Notes: generated by a model from the sequence alone, not told the origin. 64,000 bases of DNA from Streptomyces sp. NBC_01485 (GCF_036227125.1 NZ_CP109435.1:3906001-3970000), one strand, 5' to 3'. Positions 49,334 through 58,408 are shown, counted from the stretch's first letter. Numbers and translations: made by a program.

Positions 49334-50983
49334 TTACGCGGCCACCGGCTGCTTCGGTTCCGGTGTCGTGGTGGTCGTGGGCTCCGCCGTCGTGCCGGGT
49401 TCCGTGGTGCCGGGGACCGGCTTGCGCAGGCCCTTGAGGACGACGACCAGGGCGGTCGTCACGCACACGCCCGCCGCGATGGCGACCAGGTAGAGGAACG
49501 GGTTGCCGATCAGCGGGACCACGAAGATGCCGCCGTGCGGAGCGCGCAGTGTGGCGCCGAAGGCCATCGACAGGGCGCCGGTGACCGCGCCGCCCGCCAT
49601 CGAGGCCGGGATGACGCGCAGCGGGTCGGCCGCGGCGAACGGGATCGCGCCCTCGGAGATGAAGGACGCGCCCAGCACCCAGGCGGCCTTGCCGTTCTCG
49701 CGCTCGGTCGGGGTGAAGAGCTTCTTGCGGACGGTGGTCGCGAGCGCCATGCCCAGCGGCGGGACCATGCCCGCGGCCATCACGGCGGCCATGACCTTCA
49801 TCGCGGAGTCGCTGGGGTCCTGGACGGCGATGCCGGCCGCGGCAAAGGCGTACGCGACCTTGTTGACCGGGCCGCCGAGGTCGAAGCACATCATCAGGCC
49901 GAGCAGCACGCCGAGCAGGACGGCGTTGGTGCCGGACAGGCCGGCCAGCCAGTCCGTCATGCCCTTCTGGGCCTCGGCGATGGGCTTGCCGATCACGACG
50001 AACATCAGGAAGCCGACGATCAGCGAGGAGATCAGCGGGATCACCACGACCGGCATGATGCCGCGCAGCACCGGCGGGATCTTGATCCGCTGGATCGCGA
50101 GGACGGTGCCGCCCGCCAGAAGGCCTGCGGCCAGACCGCCGAGGAAGCCGGCGGCGATGTTGGAGGCGATCATGCCGCCGACGAAACCGGGGACGAGACC
50201 GGGACGGTCCGCCATGCCGTAGGCGATGTAACCGGCGAGGACCGGGATGAGGAAGCCGAAGGCGACCCCGCCGATCTGGAACAGCAGAGCGCCCCAGCTG
50301 TCGACCTGGGTCCAGGAGAAGTGCTTCATGACCGAGGGCGCCTTGTTGATCTCCCAGCCGCCGATCGCGAAGCCGAGCGCCAGCAGCAGACCGCCCGCGG
50401 CGACGAACGGGACCATGTAACTGACGCCGGTCATCAACCACTTGCGCAGCTTGGTGCCGTAGCTGTCACCGGACTCGCCGGCCCGCTCGACCGGCGTCCC
50501 GCCCCTGGCCGCCGCACTGACCTCACCGCGCGCCGCCTTCCCGCGCACCTCGGTGATCAGCTCGGCGGGACGGTTGACGCCCGCCTTCACACCGACGTCC
50601 ACGGTGGGCTTGCCGGCGAAGCGGTCCTTGTCGTGTACGGGGACGTCGTGGGCGAAGATCACGCCGTCCGCCGCGGCGATGACGGCCGGGTCGAGCCGGG
50701 TGAAGCCGGCCGAGCCCTGCGTCTCGACGACCAACTCGACGCCCGCCTCGCGGCCCGCGTTCTCCAGGGACTCGGCCGCCATGTAGGTGTGGGCGATGCC
50801 GGTCGGGCAGGAGGTGACGGCGACGATGCGGAAGGGGCGCTCGGGTTCGGGGGCCGGGGCTGGGGTCGGCGTCTGCTTCGGGGCGGGGGCCTGGTGCTGG
50901 GCTTGGTCCGGGGCAGGGGCTCGGTTCGGGTCCGGGGTGGGGGCCGTGTCGGCGTCGGCGGAGGCCGCCGTCGACGCCGACAC
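49334..50983 (-). CDS. fruA: Fructose PTS permease EIIBC, EIIA domain missing
   Basis: About 549 residues from GTG 50983. Order: Pro/Ala/Gln-rich linker, EIIB with active Cys in TSCPTGIAHT (about residue 50), linker, EIIC with roughly ten helices (KLRKWLMTGVSYMVPFVAAGG, GGPVNKVAYAF, SEGAIPFAAADP). Streptomyces FruA is normally an EIIABC fusion; here only the last about 20 EIIA residues remain upstream, with no start codon. Unless an EIIA from elsewhere helps, it should not take up fructose. The start chosen is the first usable one and lacks a strong SD. Whether it is expressed is uncertain. Confidence 0.75.
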   Translation of the reverse strand: MSASTAASADADTAPTPDPNRAPAPDQAQHQAPAPKQTPTPAPAPEPERPFRIVAVTSCPTGIAHTYMAAESLENAGREAGVELVVETQGSAGFTRLDPAVIAAADGVIFAHDVPVHDKDRFAGKPTVDVGVKAGVNRPAELITEVRGKAARGEVSAAARGGTPVERAGESGDSYGTKLRKWLMTGVSYMVPFVAAGGLLLALGFAIGGWEINKAPSVMKHFSWTQVDSWGALLFQIGGVAFGFLIPVLAGYIAYGMADRPGLVPGFVGGMIASNIAAGFLGGLAAGLLAGGTVLAIQRIKIPPVLRGIMPVVVIPLISSLIVGFLMFVVIGKPIAEAQKGMTDWLAGLSGTNAVLLGVLLGLMMCFDLGGPVNKVAYAFAAAGIAVQDPSDSAMKVMAAVMAAGMVPPLGMALATTVRKKLFTPTERENGKAAWVLGASFISEGAIPFAAADPLRVIPASMAGGAVTGALSMAFGATLRAPHGGIFVVPLIGNPFLYLVAIAAGVCVTTALVVVLKGLRKPVPGTTEPGTTAEPTTTTTPEPKQPVAA

Positions 50984-51100
50984 GGAGTCTTCGGAGGTGC
51001 CTTCGGCAACGGCCTCGATGGCTGCCGGGGTCTCGTCGCCGCGGATCAGTGCCGCCGCGGTGGCCGCGTCGCCGGCCGAGCGCAGTGCATCGGTGAACGT
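50984..51100 (-). pseudogene. Remnant of the fruA EIIA domain and linker
   Basis: In frame with EIIBC, this reads TFTDALRSAGDAATAAALIRG followed by an Ala/Glu/Ser linker, which matches the C-terminal helix of fructose EIIA domains and the usual A-B linker. The rest of EIIA is gone; homology stops about 50 bases before the stop of the MFS gene. Confidence 0.7.
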
Positions 51101-51153
51101 GCCGGGCCCTTCGCGGGGATTCGCCTGGGCCGGGGGGTGAGTGGAGTGCGGGG

Positions 51154-52716
51154 TCAGCCCGCAAGTGCCCGCTCGCTCTCCTCGGCGTGCGTGCCCTCCT
51201 CGACCGCGCTTTCCTCGATCGCTCCCTCCACGTGCTGCGCCGGCCGCTTCGGCAGGGCGAACATCAGCAGGAAGATGGCGAACATCACCAGGGCCACCCA
51301 GCCCAGGGCGTGCTGGAAGGCGTTCACGAAGGCGGGACGTACCTGGTCCTGGGTCAGCCGGTCGCCGATCTCGCCGAAGAAGACGACCGCGACGAGGCCG
51401 AGGCCGAGCGCGTTGCCCATCTGCTGGACGGTGTTGATGAGCCCGGACGCCGAACCGGCGTGCTCGCGCGGCACCTCCGACAGCACCGCGTCCGTCAGCG
51501 GCGCGACGATCAGGCCCATGCCGACGCCCATCACGACCAGCGGCAGCGCCATCTGCCACGAGGTGATGGCGAGGCCGTAGCGCTCGGACTCCCAGATGTA
51601 GAGCAGCACGCCGAGCCCCATCAGCAGCGCGCCCGTCTGGAGCACCTTGCGTCCGAAGCGCGGGACCAGTTTCTGGACGGACAGCCCGGCGGCCGTCGAG
51701 ACGGCGAGCGAGAACGGGACCCCGGTCAGGCCGGCCTTCAGCGGGCTCCAGCCCAGGCCGGTCTGCATGTACAGCGTCCAGACCAGGAAGAAGACGCCGA
51801 GACCGACCCCGAACACGGTCTGCACGGCGACGCCCGCGGCGAAGCTCCGCACCCGGAAGAGGGAGAGCTCGATCAGCGGCGAGCCGTCCCGCGCGCCCTT
51901 GCGCCGCTCGTAAGCGACGAGCGCCCCGAAGACGACGAGCGCGCCGGCCATCGACACGTACCCCCACACCGGCCAGCCCAGCTCGCGGCCGCGGGTGAGC
52001 GGGTAGAGCAGCATGAGCAGCGCGAGGGTGACCAGGACGACGCCGACGAGGTCCAGTTTCAGCGCCTTGGGGGCCTTGGACTCCGTGATGAAGCGGCTGC
52101 CGAGGATCAGTCCCGCGATGCCGACCGGCAGGTTGATGAGGAAGATCGGACGCCACTCCAGCCCGAACAGGTTCCACTCCGTCAGCAGTGCGCCGAGCAG
52201 CGGTCCCGAGACGGCCCCCAGCCCCACGACCGCGCCGAAGAGCCCGAACACCTTCCCGCGCTCGTGCGCCGGAAACGTGGCGTGCACGATCGACAGCACC
52301 TGCGGGACCATCAGCGCCGCCATCGCCCCCTGCAGGATGCGGGAGGCCACCAGCACCTCCGGGTTCGCGGCGAAGCCGCACAGCGCGGAGGCGAGGGTGA
52401 AGCCTCCGATGCCCACGAGGAACAGCCGCTTGCGGCCGTGGATGTCGCCGAGCCGGCCGCCGGTGATGAGCCCGGCGGCGAACGCGAGCGCGTAGCCGGC
52501 GGTGATCCACTGGATCTGGCTCCAGGAGGCGCCCGCCTCCTCCTGTATGGAGGGGATCGCGATGTTGACGATCGTGACGTCGACGAGGTCCATGAAGGCC
52601 GCGGTCATCACGATGGCGAGGGCGAACCAGCGGCGACGGTCACCCGGGGTCGTTTCGGCGGAGGTCTCGCCGGAGGGCTCGGTCGAGCTCTCCGTGGACG
52701 TGTCGGTGGAGGTCAT
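51154..52716 (-). CDS. DHA2-type (14-helix) MFS drug exporter
   Basis: 520 residues. MTAAFMDLVDVTIVNIAIPSI is the DHA2 helix-1 motif; GGRLGDIHGRKRLFLVG is the loop 2-3 motif; GPLLGALLTE.....WRPIFLINLPVG is motif C. It probably exports a drug-like compound by proton antiport. ATG 52716 sits 6 bases after a minus-strand TACTAT -10 box, so the mRNA may be leaderless. Divergent from the WYL regulator gene 62 bases away, its likely controller. Confidence 0.9.
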   Translation of the reverse strand: MTSTDTSTESSTEPSGETSAETTPGDRRRWFALAIVMTAAFMDLVDVTIVNIAIPSIQEEAGASWSQIQWITAGYALAFAAGLITGGRLGDIHGRKRLFLVGIGGFTLASALCGFAANPEVLVASRILQGAMAALMVPQVLSIVHATFPAHERGKVFGLFGAVVGLGAVSGPLLGALLTEWNLFGLEWRPIFLINLPVGIAGLILGSRFITESKAPKALKLDLVGVVLVTLALLMLLYPLTRGRELGWPVWGYVSMAGALVVFGALVAYERRKGARDGSPLIELSLFRVRSFAAGVAVQTVFGVGLGVFFLVWTLYMQTGLGWSPLKAGLTGVPFSLAVSTAAGLSVQKLVPRFGRKVLQTGALLMGLGVLLYIWESERYGLAITSWQMALPLVVMGVGMGLIVAPLTDAVLSEVPREHAGSASGLINTVQQMGNALGLGLVAVVFFGEIGDRLTQDQVRPAFVNAFQHALGWVALVMFAIFLLMFALPKRPAQHVEGAIEESAVEEGTHAEESERALAG

Positions 52717-52726
52717 GGTGCGATAG

Positions 52727-52756
52727 TAGGACTGCAATAGGCCAGGTCGTGTCCTA
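52727..52756. promoter_or_regulatory. TAGGAC-N18-GTCCTA dyad in the MFS/WYL divergent promoter
   Basis: A 6-18-6 inverted repeat fills most of the 62-bp gap between the MFS and WYL starts and touches the MFS -10 (ATAGTA on the plus strand, 52723-52728). Regulation by the WYL protein is inferred. Confidence 0.45.
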
Positions 52757-52778
52757 GTGGTGCTGCATCCTCGGATGC

Positions 52779-53843
52779 ATGACGACGGACACTCCGGCTC
52801 GGCTGCTGCAACTCCTCTCCCTCCTCCAGACGCCCCGCGAATGGCCCGGCGGCGAACTCTCCGAGCGCCTGGGGGTGTCCCGCCGCACGGTCCGGCGGGA
52901 CATCGACCGGCTGCGCGAACTGGGCTATCCCGTGCAGGCGAGCAAGGGCTCGGACGGCGGGTACCGGCTGGTCGCGGGCAAGGCGATGCCGCCGCTCGTG
53001 CTCGACGACGAGGAGGCGGTGGCGATCGCGGTCGGGCTGCGGGCGGGCGCCGGCCACGCGCTGGAGGGGGTCGACGAGGCGTCCGTACGCGCCCTGGCCA
53101 AGCTGGAGCAGGTGCTGCCGGCCCGGCTGCGCCACCGCGTGTCCACCCTCCAGGCCGCGACCACGCCGCTGACCAGCGGGGACGGCGCGAGCATCGCGCC
53201 CGAGACGCTGACCGCCATCGCGTCGACGGTGGCCGGGCAGGAACGGTTGCGGTTCGCCTACCACGCGAAGGACGGCACGCAGTCGCGCCGCCTGGCCGAG
53301 CCCTACCGGCTCGTGTCCACGGACCGGCGGTGGTACCTCGTGGCGTACGACCTCGACCGCGAGGACTGGCGGACCTTCCGGGTCGACCGGATCCGGGACC
53401 CGTTCGCGACCGGCGCCCGTTTCACCCCGCGGGAGTTGCCGACGGGCAGCGCGGCGGAATACCTCCGGCGGTCCATCCGACGGCGCTCGGACGCGCACGA
53501 GTACGAACTCGACGTCACCTTCGAGGCGTCACCGGAGTTCGTGGCGACGCGGCTGCCTGCCTGGCTGGGGACACCGGTCGCGAACCCGAACGCGGACGCG
53601 AACCGGGACGCGAAGCCGGACGCGAAGCCGGTCGCCGCCGGCCCGTCGGGGAACCCTGAGGACTCGGACTCGGGGGCCGTCGAGGGCGGGTGCCGACTGC
53701 AGTGCTCGACCAGCGATCCGGTGGAGTGGGTGGCGGTGCGCCTTGCGATGCTGGGCTGCGAGTTCTCGGTCCGTGGGCCGGCGGAACTGGCGGAGTGCGT
53801 ACGGGAGTTGGGTGGGCGGTTGGGACGTGCGGGGGGTGTGTGA
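52779..53843 (+). CDS. HTH_11/WYL-domain transcriptional regulator (YafY type)
   Basis: 354 residues. N-terminal winged HTH (LSERLGVSRRTVRRDIDRLRELGYPVQA), then a WYL domain (LRFAYHAKDGTQSRRLAEPYRLVSTDRRWYLVAYD) and a WCX-like C-terminus. About 40 residues of Asn/Asp/Lys-rich repeat (NADANRDAKPDAKP) interrupt the WCX part. WYL proteins often sense nucleotides or small ligands. Here it faces an exporter gene, suggesting control of efflux; no defence genes are near. Confidence 0.9.
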   Translation: MTTDTPARLLQLLSLLQTPREWPGGELSERLGVSRRTVRRDIDRLRELGYPVQASKGSDGGYRLVAGKAMPPLVLDDEEAVAIAVGLRAGAGHALEGVDEASVRALAKLEQVLPARLRHRVSTLQAATTPLTSGDGASIAPETLTAIASTVAGQERLRFAYHAKDGTQSRRLAEPYRLVSTDRRWYLVAYDLDREDWRTFRVDRIRDPFATGARFTPRELPTGSAAEYLRRSIRRRSDAHEYELDVTFEASPEFVATRLPAWLGTPVANPNADANRDAKPDAKPVAAGPSGNPEDSDSGAVEGGCRLQCSTSDPVEWVAVRLAMLGCEFSVRGPAELAECVRELGGRLGRAGGV

Positions 53844-53894
53844 GGGTGCGGAGGGGAGAGGTTTTCATGGAGGGGCAGGCGGGCGCGTAAGCCG

Positions 53895-54704
53895 TCAAGG
53901 CTTCTCCGCCGGCTGCTCCGGTTCCTCTTCCCAGGCGAACCCTCGCAATGCCCGCAGGTTGCGCAGTGCCAGCTCTGCCGGGCCTTCCGGGCCGGTGGGA
54001 GGGGTGTTGCTCGCCGCCCAGCTCTCGACCGCGACCCGGACGGCGGCACTGGCCACGGCCGCGGTGAAACGCTGGTGCGGTGAGGCGACGTTGTCGGGGG
54101 CGGGAGTGGGGGCGGGGGCCGGCGTACTCGGCGGGGCGGTCGGCGGCGATGCGGCGGTCGGCGTCCGTGCAGTGGTGGTCGGCGGATGCGCGGTGGCCGT
54201 CGGCGGATGCGCGGTGGCGGTCGGCGTCTGTGCGGTGGCCGTCGCCCGGTGCGCCAGCACCTCTGTGAGTGTCGTCTCCGAGGTGTGGCAGACCTCGGCC
54301 CAGACCTTGCCGAGGGCCGGACTCGTTCCGGCCAGCCGGATCAGGGTGCGGACCCATTCCCAGGACGCCGCCGACACTCCATGGCTGAGGACGAGGGTGT
54401 GTCGTACGGCGTGGTCCAGCGCGTCCGGCACGGGGAGTTCGGCCGGTGCCTCGCGTACCGCCTCCGCCCAGCGCTGGGCGCCGGCCGCGTAGAGGGGGGC
54501 GACGGCCTCTTCCTTGGTCGCGAAGTACCGGTAGAAGGTGCGCGGGGCGACGCCTGCGGCCTGGGCGATGTCCTCGGCGCGGGTGGCCTTCAGGCCCCGG
54601 CTGACGAAGAGGCCGGCCGCCGCCCGGGCGATCTCCATACGGGTCGCCGCTTTGCGCCGCTCGGTCAGTGAAGCCGGGGCGGAGGGGGAGGTGGAGCTGA
54701 TCAC
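53895..54704 (-). CDS. TetR-family regulator with low-complexity insertion
   Basis: 269 residues. HTH LKATRAEDIAQAAGVAPRTFYRYFATKEEAV is clear. In the ligand domain, residues about 150-205 consist of Thr/Ala/Pro/His repeats (TATAHPPTATAHPP...) with no counterpart in normal TetR proteins of about 200 residues. GTG start with a weak SD; CATAGC just upstream may be a -10, giving a leaderless mRNA. The operator-like dyad at 54725 suggests self-repression. Target unknown. Confidence 0.85.
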   Translation of the reverse strand: MISSTSPSAPASLTERRKAATRMEIARAAAGLFVSRGLKATRAEDIAQAAGVAPRTFYRYFATKEEAVAPLYAAGAQRWAEAVREAPAELPVPDALDHAVRHTLVLSHGVSAASWEWVRTLIRLAGTSPALGKVWAEVCHTSETTLTEVLAHRATATAQTPTATAHPPTATAHPPTTTARTPTAASPPTAPPSTPAPAPTPAPDNVASPHQRFTAAVASAAVRVAVESWAASNTPPTGPEGPAELALRNLRALRGFAWEEEPEQPAEKP

Positions 54705-54724
54705 ATCGGCAGGCTATGCCCATG

Positions 54725-54739
54725 TGGCACAATCTGCCA
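54725..54739. promoter_or_regulatory. TGGCA-N5-TGCCA dyad, candidate TetR operator
   Basis: A perfect 5-5-5 inverted repeat 21 bases upstream of the TetR start, within the expected promoter. Confidence 0.45.
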
Positions 54740-55507
54740 TTCGGGCGGGCCACCCCGTGGTTCAGGTACGGGGTGCCCCGCCCTCCCCGCGCGCCGGTAC
54801 GTGGTCGGTACGGCCGGCTGGGCATGTGCGCCCGCAATCCCCACCCGGGGACGTCGATCCCGGCCCGGGGACAAGAGGGAGCCGGAGGCCCAAGGGAGCC
54901 GGGCCCCGGCACCTGGGGGGAGAGGCGCCGAAGCCCGACTCGGGGAGAGTCCCGGCGCCGGGGGATGTGCGTCGGGACTTGGCTCACGTGGGACAAAGAT
55001 CTCGGGGAGGGCTACAGGGCCCGGTCGACCCGAACTCCCGTGCCGACCCGAACTCCCGTGCTCTGAAGTGTTGTTCCCGCGCTCCTGCCGGTTGAAGCGG
55101 CGTTCCCACGCCATGTTTGCGCGGCCTTCCACCACCCGGCGCACGCGGGCGGAAACCCAGCACCAGCCAACGCCCAAAGCCCACTCACCACACCCCCGAG
55201 TCCAACCAGCGGGCCCCCGCACCCAACTCACCCAGACCGAAGGCGGTGTTGGAGAAACGCTCCCCGCCCACCCGACGAGTTCCGCCCGCCGAGCCTCATG
55301 CACCACCCCGCCGAGCAGCGCACCCGGCCCAGCCGGGCATCACATCCCGAGCGGCGCACCAAGCCCCACAAGCCCAACCGCACGGTCCACTCAACGGGCA
55401 GCAGTCCCGCCGCACACCCTGCCCAGCCAGCGCAACGTCCCCGCAGCGCAGCGTCACCGTGCCGTTCAGCCCAGCCCAGCCCGCCCAAGCCGGCGCAGCG
55501 CCAAGCG
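54740..55507. other. 770-bp gap without a supported gene
   Basis: Open frames exist on both strands because of the high GC content, but none has family similarity, sensible composition or a ribosome site. Contents: an 18-bp direct repeat CGACCCGAACTCCCGTGC (two copies, about 55024-55059) and many CAGCC/CCAGC runs near 55420-55500 at the end of hrdD. Confidence 0.6.
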
Positions 55508-56506
55508 TTACGCCGCCGCCTCGAATCCCGTGTCGCGGGCCAGTTTCTTCAGTTCCAGGAGGGCGTGCTTTTCGATCTGGCGGATGCGTTCCCTTGTCAG
55601 GCCGTGTTCCTTGCCGACCTCGGTCAGGGTGCGCTCGCGGCCGTCGTCGATGCCGTACCGCATCTTGATGATGGAGGCCGTGCGCGGGTCGAGGCGGTCG
55701 ATCAGGCCGTCCAGTTCCTCGCTGCGCAGCAGGGTCAGGACGGACTGTTCCGGCGAGACCGCGGAGGTGTCCTCCAGCAGGTCGCCGAACTGTGTCTCAC
55801 CCTGGTCGTCGACCGCCATGTTCAGCGAGACCGGGTCGCGGGCCCAGTCCAGGACGTCCGTGACGCGCTCCGGCGTGGAGCCGAGCTCGGTCGCGATCTC
55901 GACGGGCTCCGGGTCGCGGCCGTTCTCCCGGTTGAACTCGCGCTGCACGCGCCGGATCCGGCCGAGCTCCTCCACGAGGTGGACGGGCAGGCGGATGGTG
56001 CGCGACTGGTCCGCTATCGAGCGGGTGATGGCCTGGCGGATCCACCACGTCGCGTACGTGGAGAACTTGAAGCCCTTGCGGTAGTCGAACTTCTCGACCG
56101 CGCGCACCAGACCGGCGTTGCCCTCCTGGATCAGGTCAAGGAGGGGAAGACCGCTGCGGGGGTAGCGGCGGGCGACCGCGACGACCAGGCGGAGGTTGGA
56201 ACGGATGAACACGTCCTTCGCCCGCTCGCTGTCGGCGACCAGGGCTTCGAGCTCCGCGCGGGAGGCGTCCGCCTTGGACTCCTCGTCGCCGTCGAGGACC
56301 TGCTGTGCGAACACACCTGCCTCGATGATCTGGGACAATTCGACTTCCTTGGCGGCGTCGAGCAGTGGTGTACGCGCGATTTCGTCGAGGTACATGCCGA
56401 CCAGGTCGCGGTCGGCGATCTCGCCGCCATGGGCGCGAACACTGCGGGCCGCGTCGGTCGTCCCACCAGTGGCGGACTTGCGACGGGCGACGGCACGGGT
56501 TGCCAT
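55508..56506 (-). CDS. hrdD: Principal-like RNA polymerase sigma factor HrdD
   Basis: 332 residues, group 2 sigma-70: region 1.2 GEIADRDLVGMYLDEIARTPLL, region 2 (RSNLRLVVAVARRYP, GFKFSTYATWWIRQAITR), region 3 and region 4.2 (TLTEVGKEHGLTRERIRQIEKHAL). The start MATRAVARRKSATGG and length match S. coelicolor HrdD. It shares promoter specificity with HrdB but is dispensable in that species. ATG with AAGGGAG upstream. Transcription from a SigR-type promoter at 56642-56668 predicts induction by thiol-oxidative stress. Confidence 0.95.
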   Translation of the reverse strand: MATRAVARRKSATGGTTDAARSVRAHGGEIADRDLVGMYLDEIARTPLLDAAKEVELSQIIEAGVFAQQVLDGDEESKADASRAELEALVADSERAKDVFIRSNLRLVVAVARRYPRSGLPLLDLIQEGNAGLVRAVEKFDYRKGFKFSTYATWWIRQAITRSIADQSRTIRLPVHLVEELGRIRRVQREFNRENGRDPEPVEIATELGSTPERVTDVLDWARDPVSLNMAVDDQGETQFGDLLEDTSAVSPEQSVLTLLRSEELDGLIDRLDPRTASIIKMRYGIDDGRERTLTEVGKEHGLTRERIRQIEKHALLELKKLARDTGFEAAA

Positions 56507-56641
56507 GCGTGCTCCCTTGCGATGGGGGTTCAGCGGGTGGCCTTCAGACACTCGGCGTTCTCGGAGGTTTCGGAAGTCCTGGAAACTGAAGCCCTGGAAC
56601 CTCTCGGAACTCTCCTCGTGTGCCCTGCATCCGATGGAAAC

Positions 56642-56668
56642 AACGACTGGAATCAGGACAGAATTCCC
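56642..56668 (-). promoter_or_regulatory. SigR-type promoter of hrdD (GGGAAT-N18-GTT)
   Basis: Minus strand: GGGAAT (56668-56663), 18 bases, GTT (56644-56642), an exact match to the SigR consensus. The same bases read GGAAT-N16-TCGTTG, close to the SigE consensus. hrdD of S. coelicolor is known to be transcribed by both SigR and SigE. The leader would be about 130 bases. Confidence 0.85.
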
Positions 56669-56728
56669 AACCCGCACCCCGATTTTTATGATCTTGCAGT
56701 ACCCTGTCCGACCACGCGGGGAGGCGTG

Positions 56729-57268
56729 ATGTCGTCGGAACGTACAGAGGTGCAGGTCAGGCCGGGAATCGAGGGTGATCTCGAAGCCCTCACACTGCTC
56801 TACAACCACTACGTACGTGAGACGCCCATCACATTCGACACCGCGGTCTTCACTCCGGAAGAGCGACGTCCTTGGCTGCTCTCCCACCCTGAAGACGGCC
56901 CGTACCGCCTGATGGTTGCCGCAGAAGCGGACTCACAGGGCATCCTGGGGACCTCACAGGAAATCCTCGGGTACGCCACATCCAGCCCTTACCGGCCGAA
57001 GGCCGCCTACTCCACTTCGGTGGAAGTGACGGTCTACGTCGCCCCGCACGCCGGCCGGCGCGGCATCGGCACGCTCCTCTACGAGGCGCTCTTCGAGGCA
57101 CTGGCCGACGAGGACGTGCACCGCGCGTACGCGGGCATCGCCCAACCGAACGAAGCGTCCGCGCGGCTGCACGAACGCTTCGGTTTCCGGTACGTCGGCA
57201 CCTACCGGGAGGTCGGCCGCAAGTTCGGCCACTACTGGGACGTCGCCTGGTACGAAAAAGAGCTCTAG
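56729..57268 (+). CDS. GNAT acetyltransferase, phosphinothricin acetyltransferase (Pat/Bar) type
   Basis: 179 residues. VRPGIEGDLEALTLLYNHYVRETPITFDT is the typical start of Pat/YwnH-like enzymes; the acetyl-CoA loop is HAGRRGIGTLLYEAL; the end is LHERFGFRYVGTYREVGRKFGHYWDVAWYEK. These acetylate amino acids such as phosphinothricin or methionine sulfoximine. ATG with GGGGAGG upstream. A 16-residue insertion (ADSQGILGTSQEILGY) lies between strands. Divergent from hrdD. Confidence 0.9.
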   Translation: MSSERTEVQVRPGIEGDLEALTLLYNHYVRETPITFDTAVFTPEERRPWLLSHPEDGPYRLMVAAEADSQGILGTSQEILGYATSSPYRPKAAYSTSVEVTVYVAPHAGRRGIGTLLYEALFEALADEDVHRAYAGIAQPNEASARLHERFGFRYVGTYREVGRKFGHYWDVAWYEKEL

Positions 57269-57394
57269 TTAGAAGCCGACGGAACCCCTGCGGCACTCGG
57301 CAGAACCCGGCACGACCAGGCCCGAACGGCCAAGCCCAACGACCAGGCCCAGCCCGGCGCCCCCAGGTCCAACCAGGCCCGGCCCCACCACCCG

Positions 57395-58210
57395 TCAGCC
57401 GAACTGCACCGACCGTTTCGCCATCCCCACCCAGAACCCGTCGATCACCGACTTCTGCGCGTCCAGCTCGCCGGACACCTCCGCCGCGCCCATGGTCACG
57501 AAGAGCGGGGCGAAGTGCTCGGTGCGCGGGTGGGCGTAGCGGCCGGCCGGGGCCTTGTCGAGGAAGTCCAGCAGGCCGTCCCAGTCGCGGGCCTCCAGCG
57601 CGCGCCGGCCCCAGTCGTCGAACTCCGAGGACCAGGTCGGCACGCCCGGGCCGGTGTGCCGTAGCGCGGCCAGGTTGTGGGTGAAGAAGCCGGAGCCGAC
57701 GATCAGGACGCCCTCATCGCGCAGCGGAGCGAGCTTGCGGCCGATCTCCATCAGCTTGACGGGGTCGAGGGTCGGCATCGAGACCTGCAGGACCGGGATG
57801 TCGGCGGCCGGGAACATCTCGACGAGCGGCACGTACGCGCCGTGGTCGAGGCCGCGGTCGGGCATGTCCTGTACGGGCATCCCCGGAGCGCGCAGCAGCT
57901 TGCGCACGCTCTCGGCGAGCTCGGGTGCGCCGGGGGCGTCGTACTTCACCTGGTAGTAGTGCTCGGGGAAGCCCCAGAAGTCGTAGACCAGGGGGACCGG
58001 GTCGACGGCGCTGAGGGCGAGCGGGGCTTCCTCCCAGTGCGCGGAGACCATGAGGATCGCCTTGGGGCGGGGCAGGTCGGCGGACCAGGCGGCGAGTTCG
58101 CCGGGCCAGATCGGGTCGTCCGCGAGCGGCGGGGCACCATGACCGAGGTAGAGCGCGGGCATGCGTTCCGGGGAGAGGGATCGTTCCCGTTCCTGGGGTG
58201 TGGCGGACAT
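57395..58210 (-). CDS. DODA-type extradiol ring-opening dioxygenase (LigB superfamily)
   Basis: 271 residues. Metal ligands His24 (YLGHGAPPL) and His58 (VSAHWE), with the later acid/His in DHGAYVPL and EHFAPLFV, fit class III extradiol dioxygenases of the 4,5-DOPA type (YgiD-like). It would open catechol-type rings with non-haem iron. GTG or ATG start at 58210 (MSATPQER). Physiological substrate unknown. Divergent from the MarR gene, its probable regulator. Confidence 0.9.
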   Translation of the reverse strand: MSATPQERERSLSPERMPALYLGHGAPPLADDPIWPGELAAWSADLPRPKAILMVSAHWEEAPLALSAVDPVPLVYDFWGFPEHYYQVKYDAPGAPELAESVRKLLRAPGMPVQDMPDRGLDHGAYVPLVEMFPAADIPVLQVSMPTLDPVKLMEIGRKLAPLRDEGVLIVGSGFFTHNLAALRHTGPGVPTWSSEFDDWGRRALEARDWDGLLDFLDKAPAGRYAHPRTEHFAPLFVTMGAAEVSGELDAQKSVIDGFWVGMAKRSVQFG

Positions 58211-58346
58211 GGCAGCGGCTCCTTCCGGGACCTCGGCCCCTCACGCCGGGCGTTCCTGGCGATCCTGGTACTTCTGTACCCCTGACACCGGACCCTGCAC
58301 TCTGGTGCTTACGGCGGGCTCCGGCGTTCCTGGATCGTCCGGCACG

Positions 58347-58408
58347 TTTGATTGAAATCTAAAACGGCAACATCCAAGAGGGTAATCGTAATTGGTTTAA
58401 AATTCAAG
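58347..58408. promoter_or_regulatory. Two AT-rich dyads in the dioxygenase/MarR gap
   Basis: TTTGATTGAAATCTAAA (58347-58363) and TTGGTTTAAAATTCAAG (58392-58408) are imperfect palindromes with related sequence, about 45 bp apart, in otherwise 72% GC DNA. The spacing and composition are typical of MarR operators. They could control the dioxygenase and the marR gene together. Confidence 0.6.

Noticed and set aside
52779..53843. WYL protein as a marker of a phage-defence island
   Set aside because: Neighbours are an MFS exporter, a TetR regulator and a PTS permease; no defence genes are nearby.
54701..55306. Minus-strand 201-residue frame upstream of the TetR gene
   Set aside because: Gly/Pro/Arg-rich without domains, starts inside repeats, overlaps the TetR promoter, and has no ribosome site.
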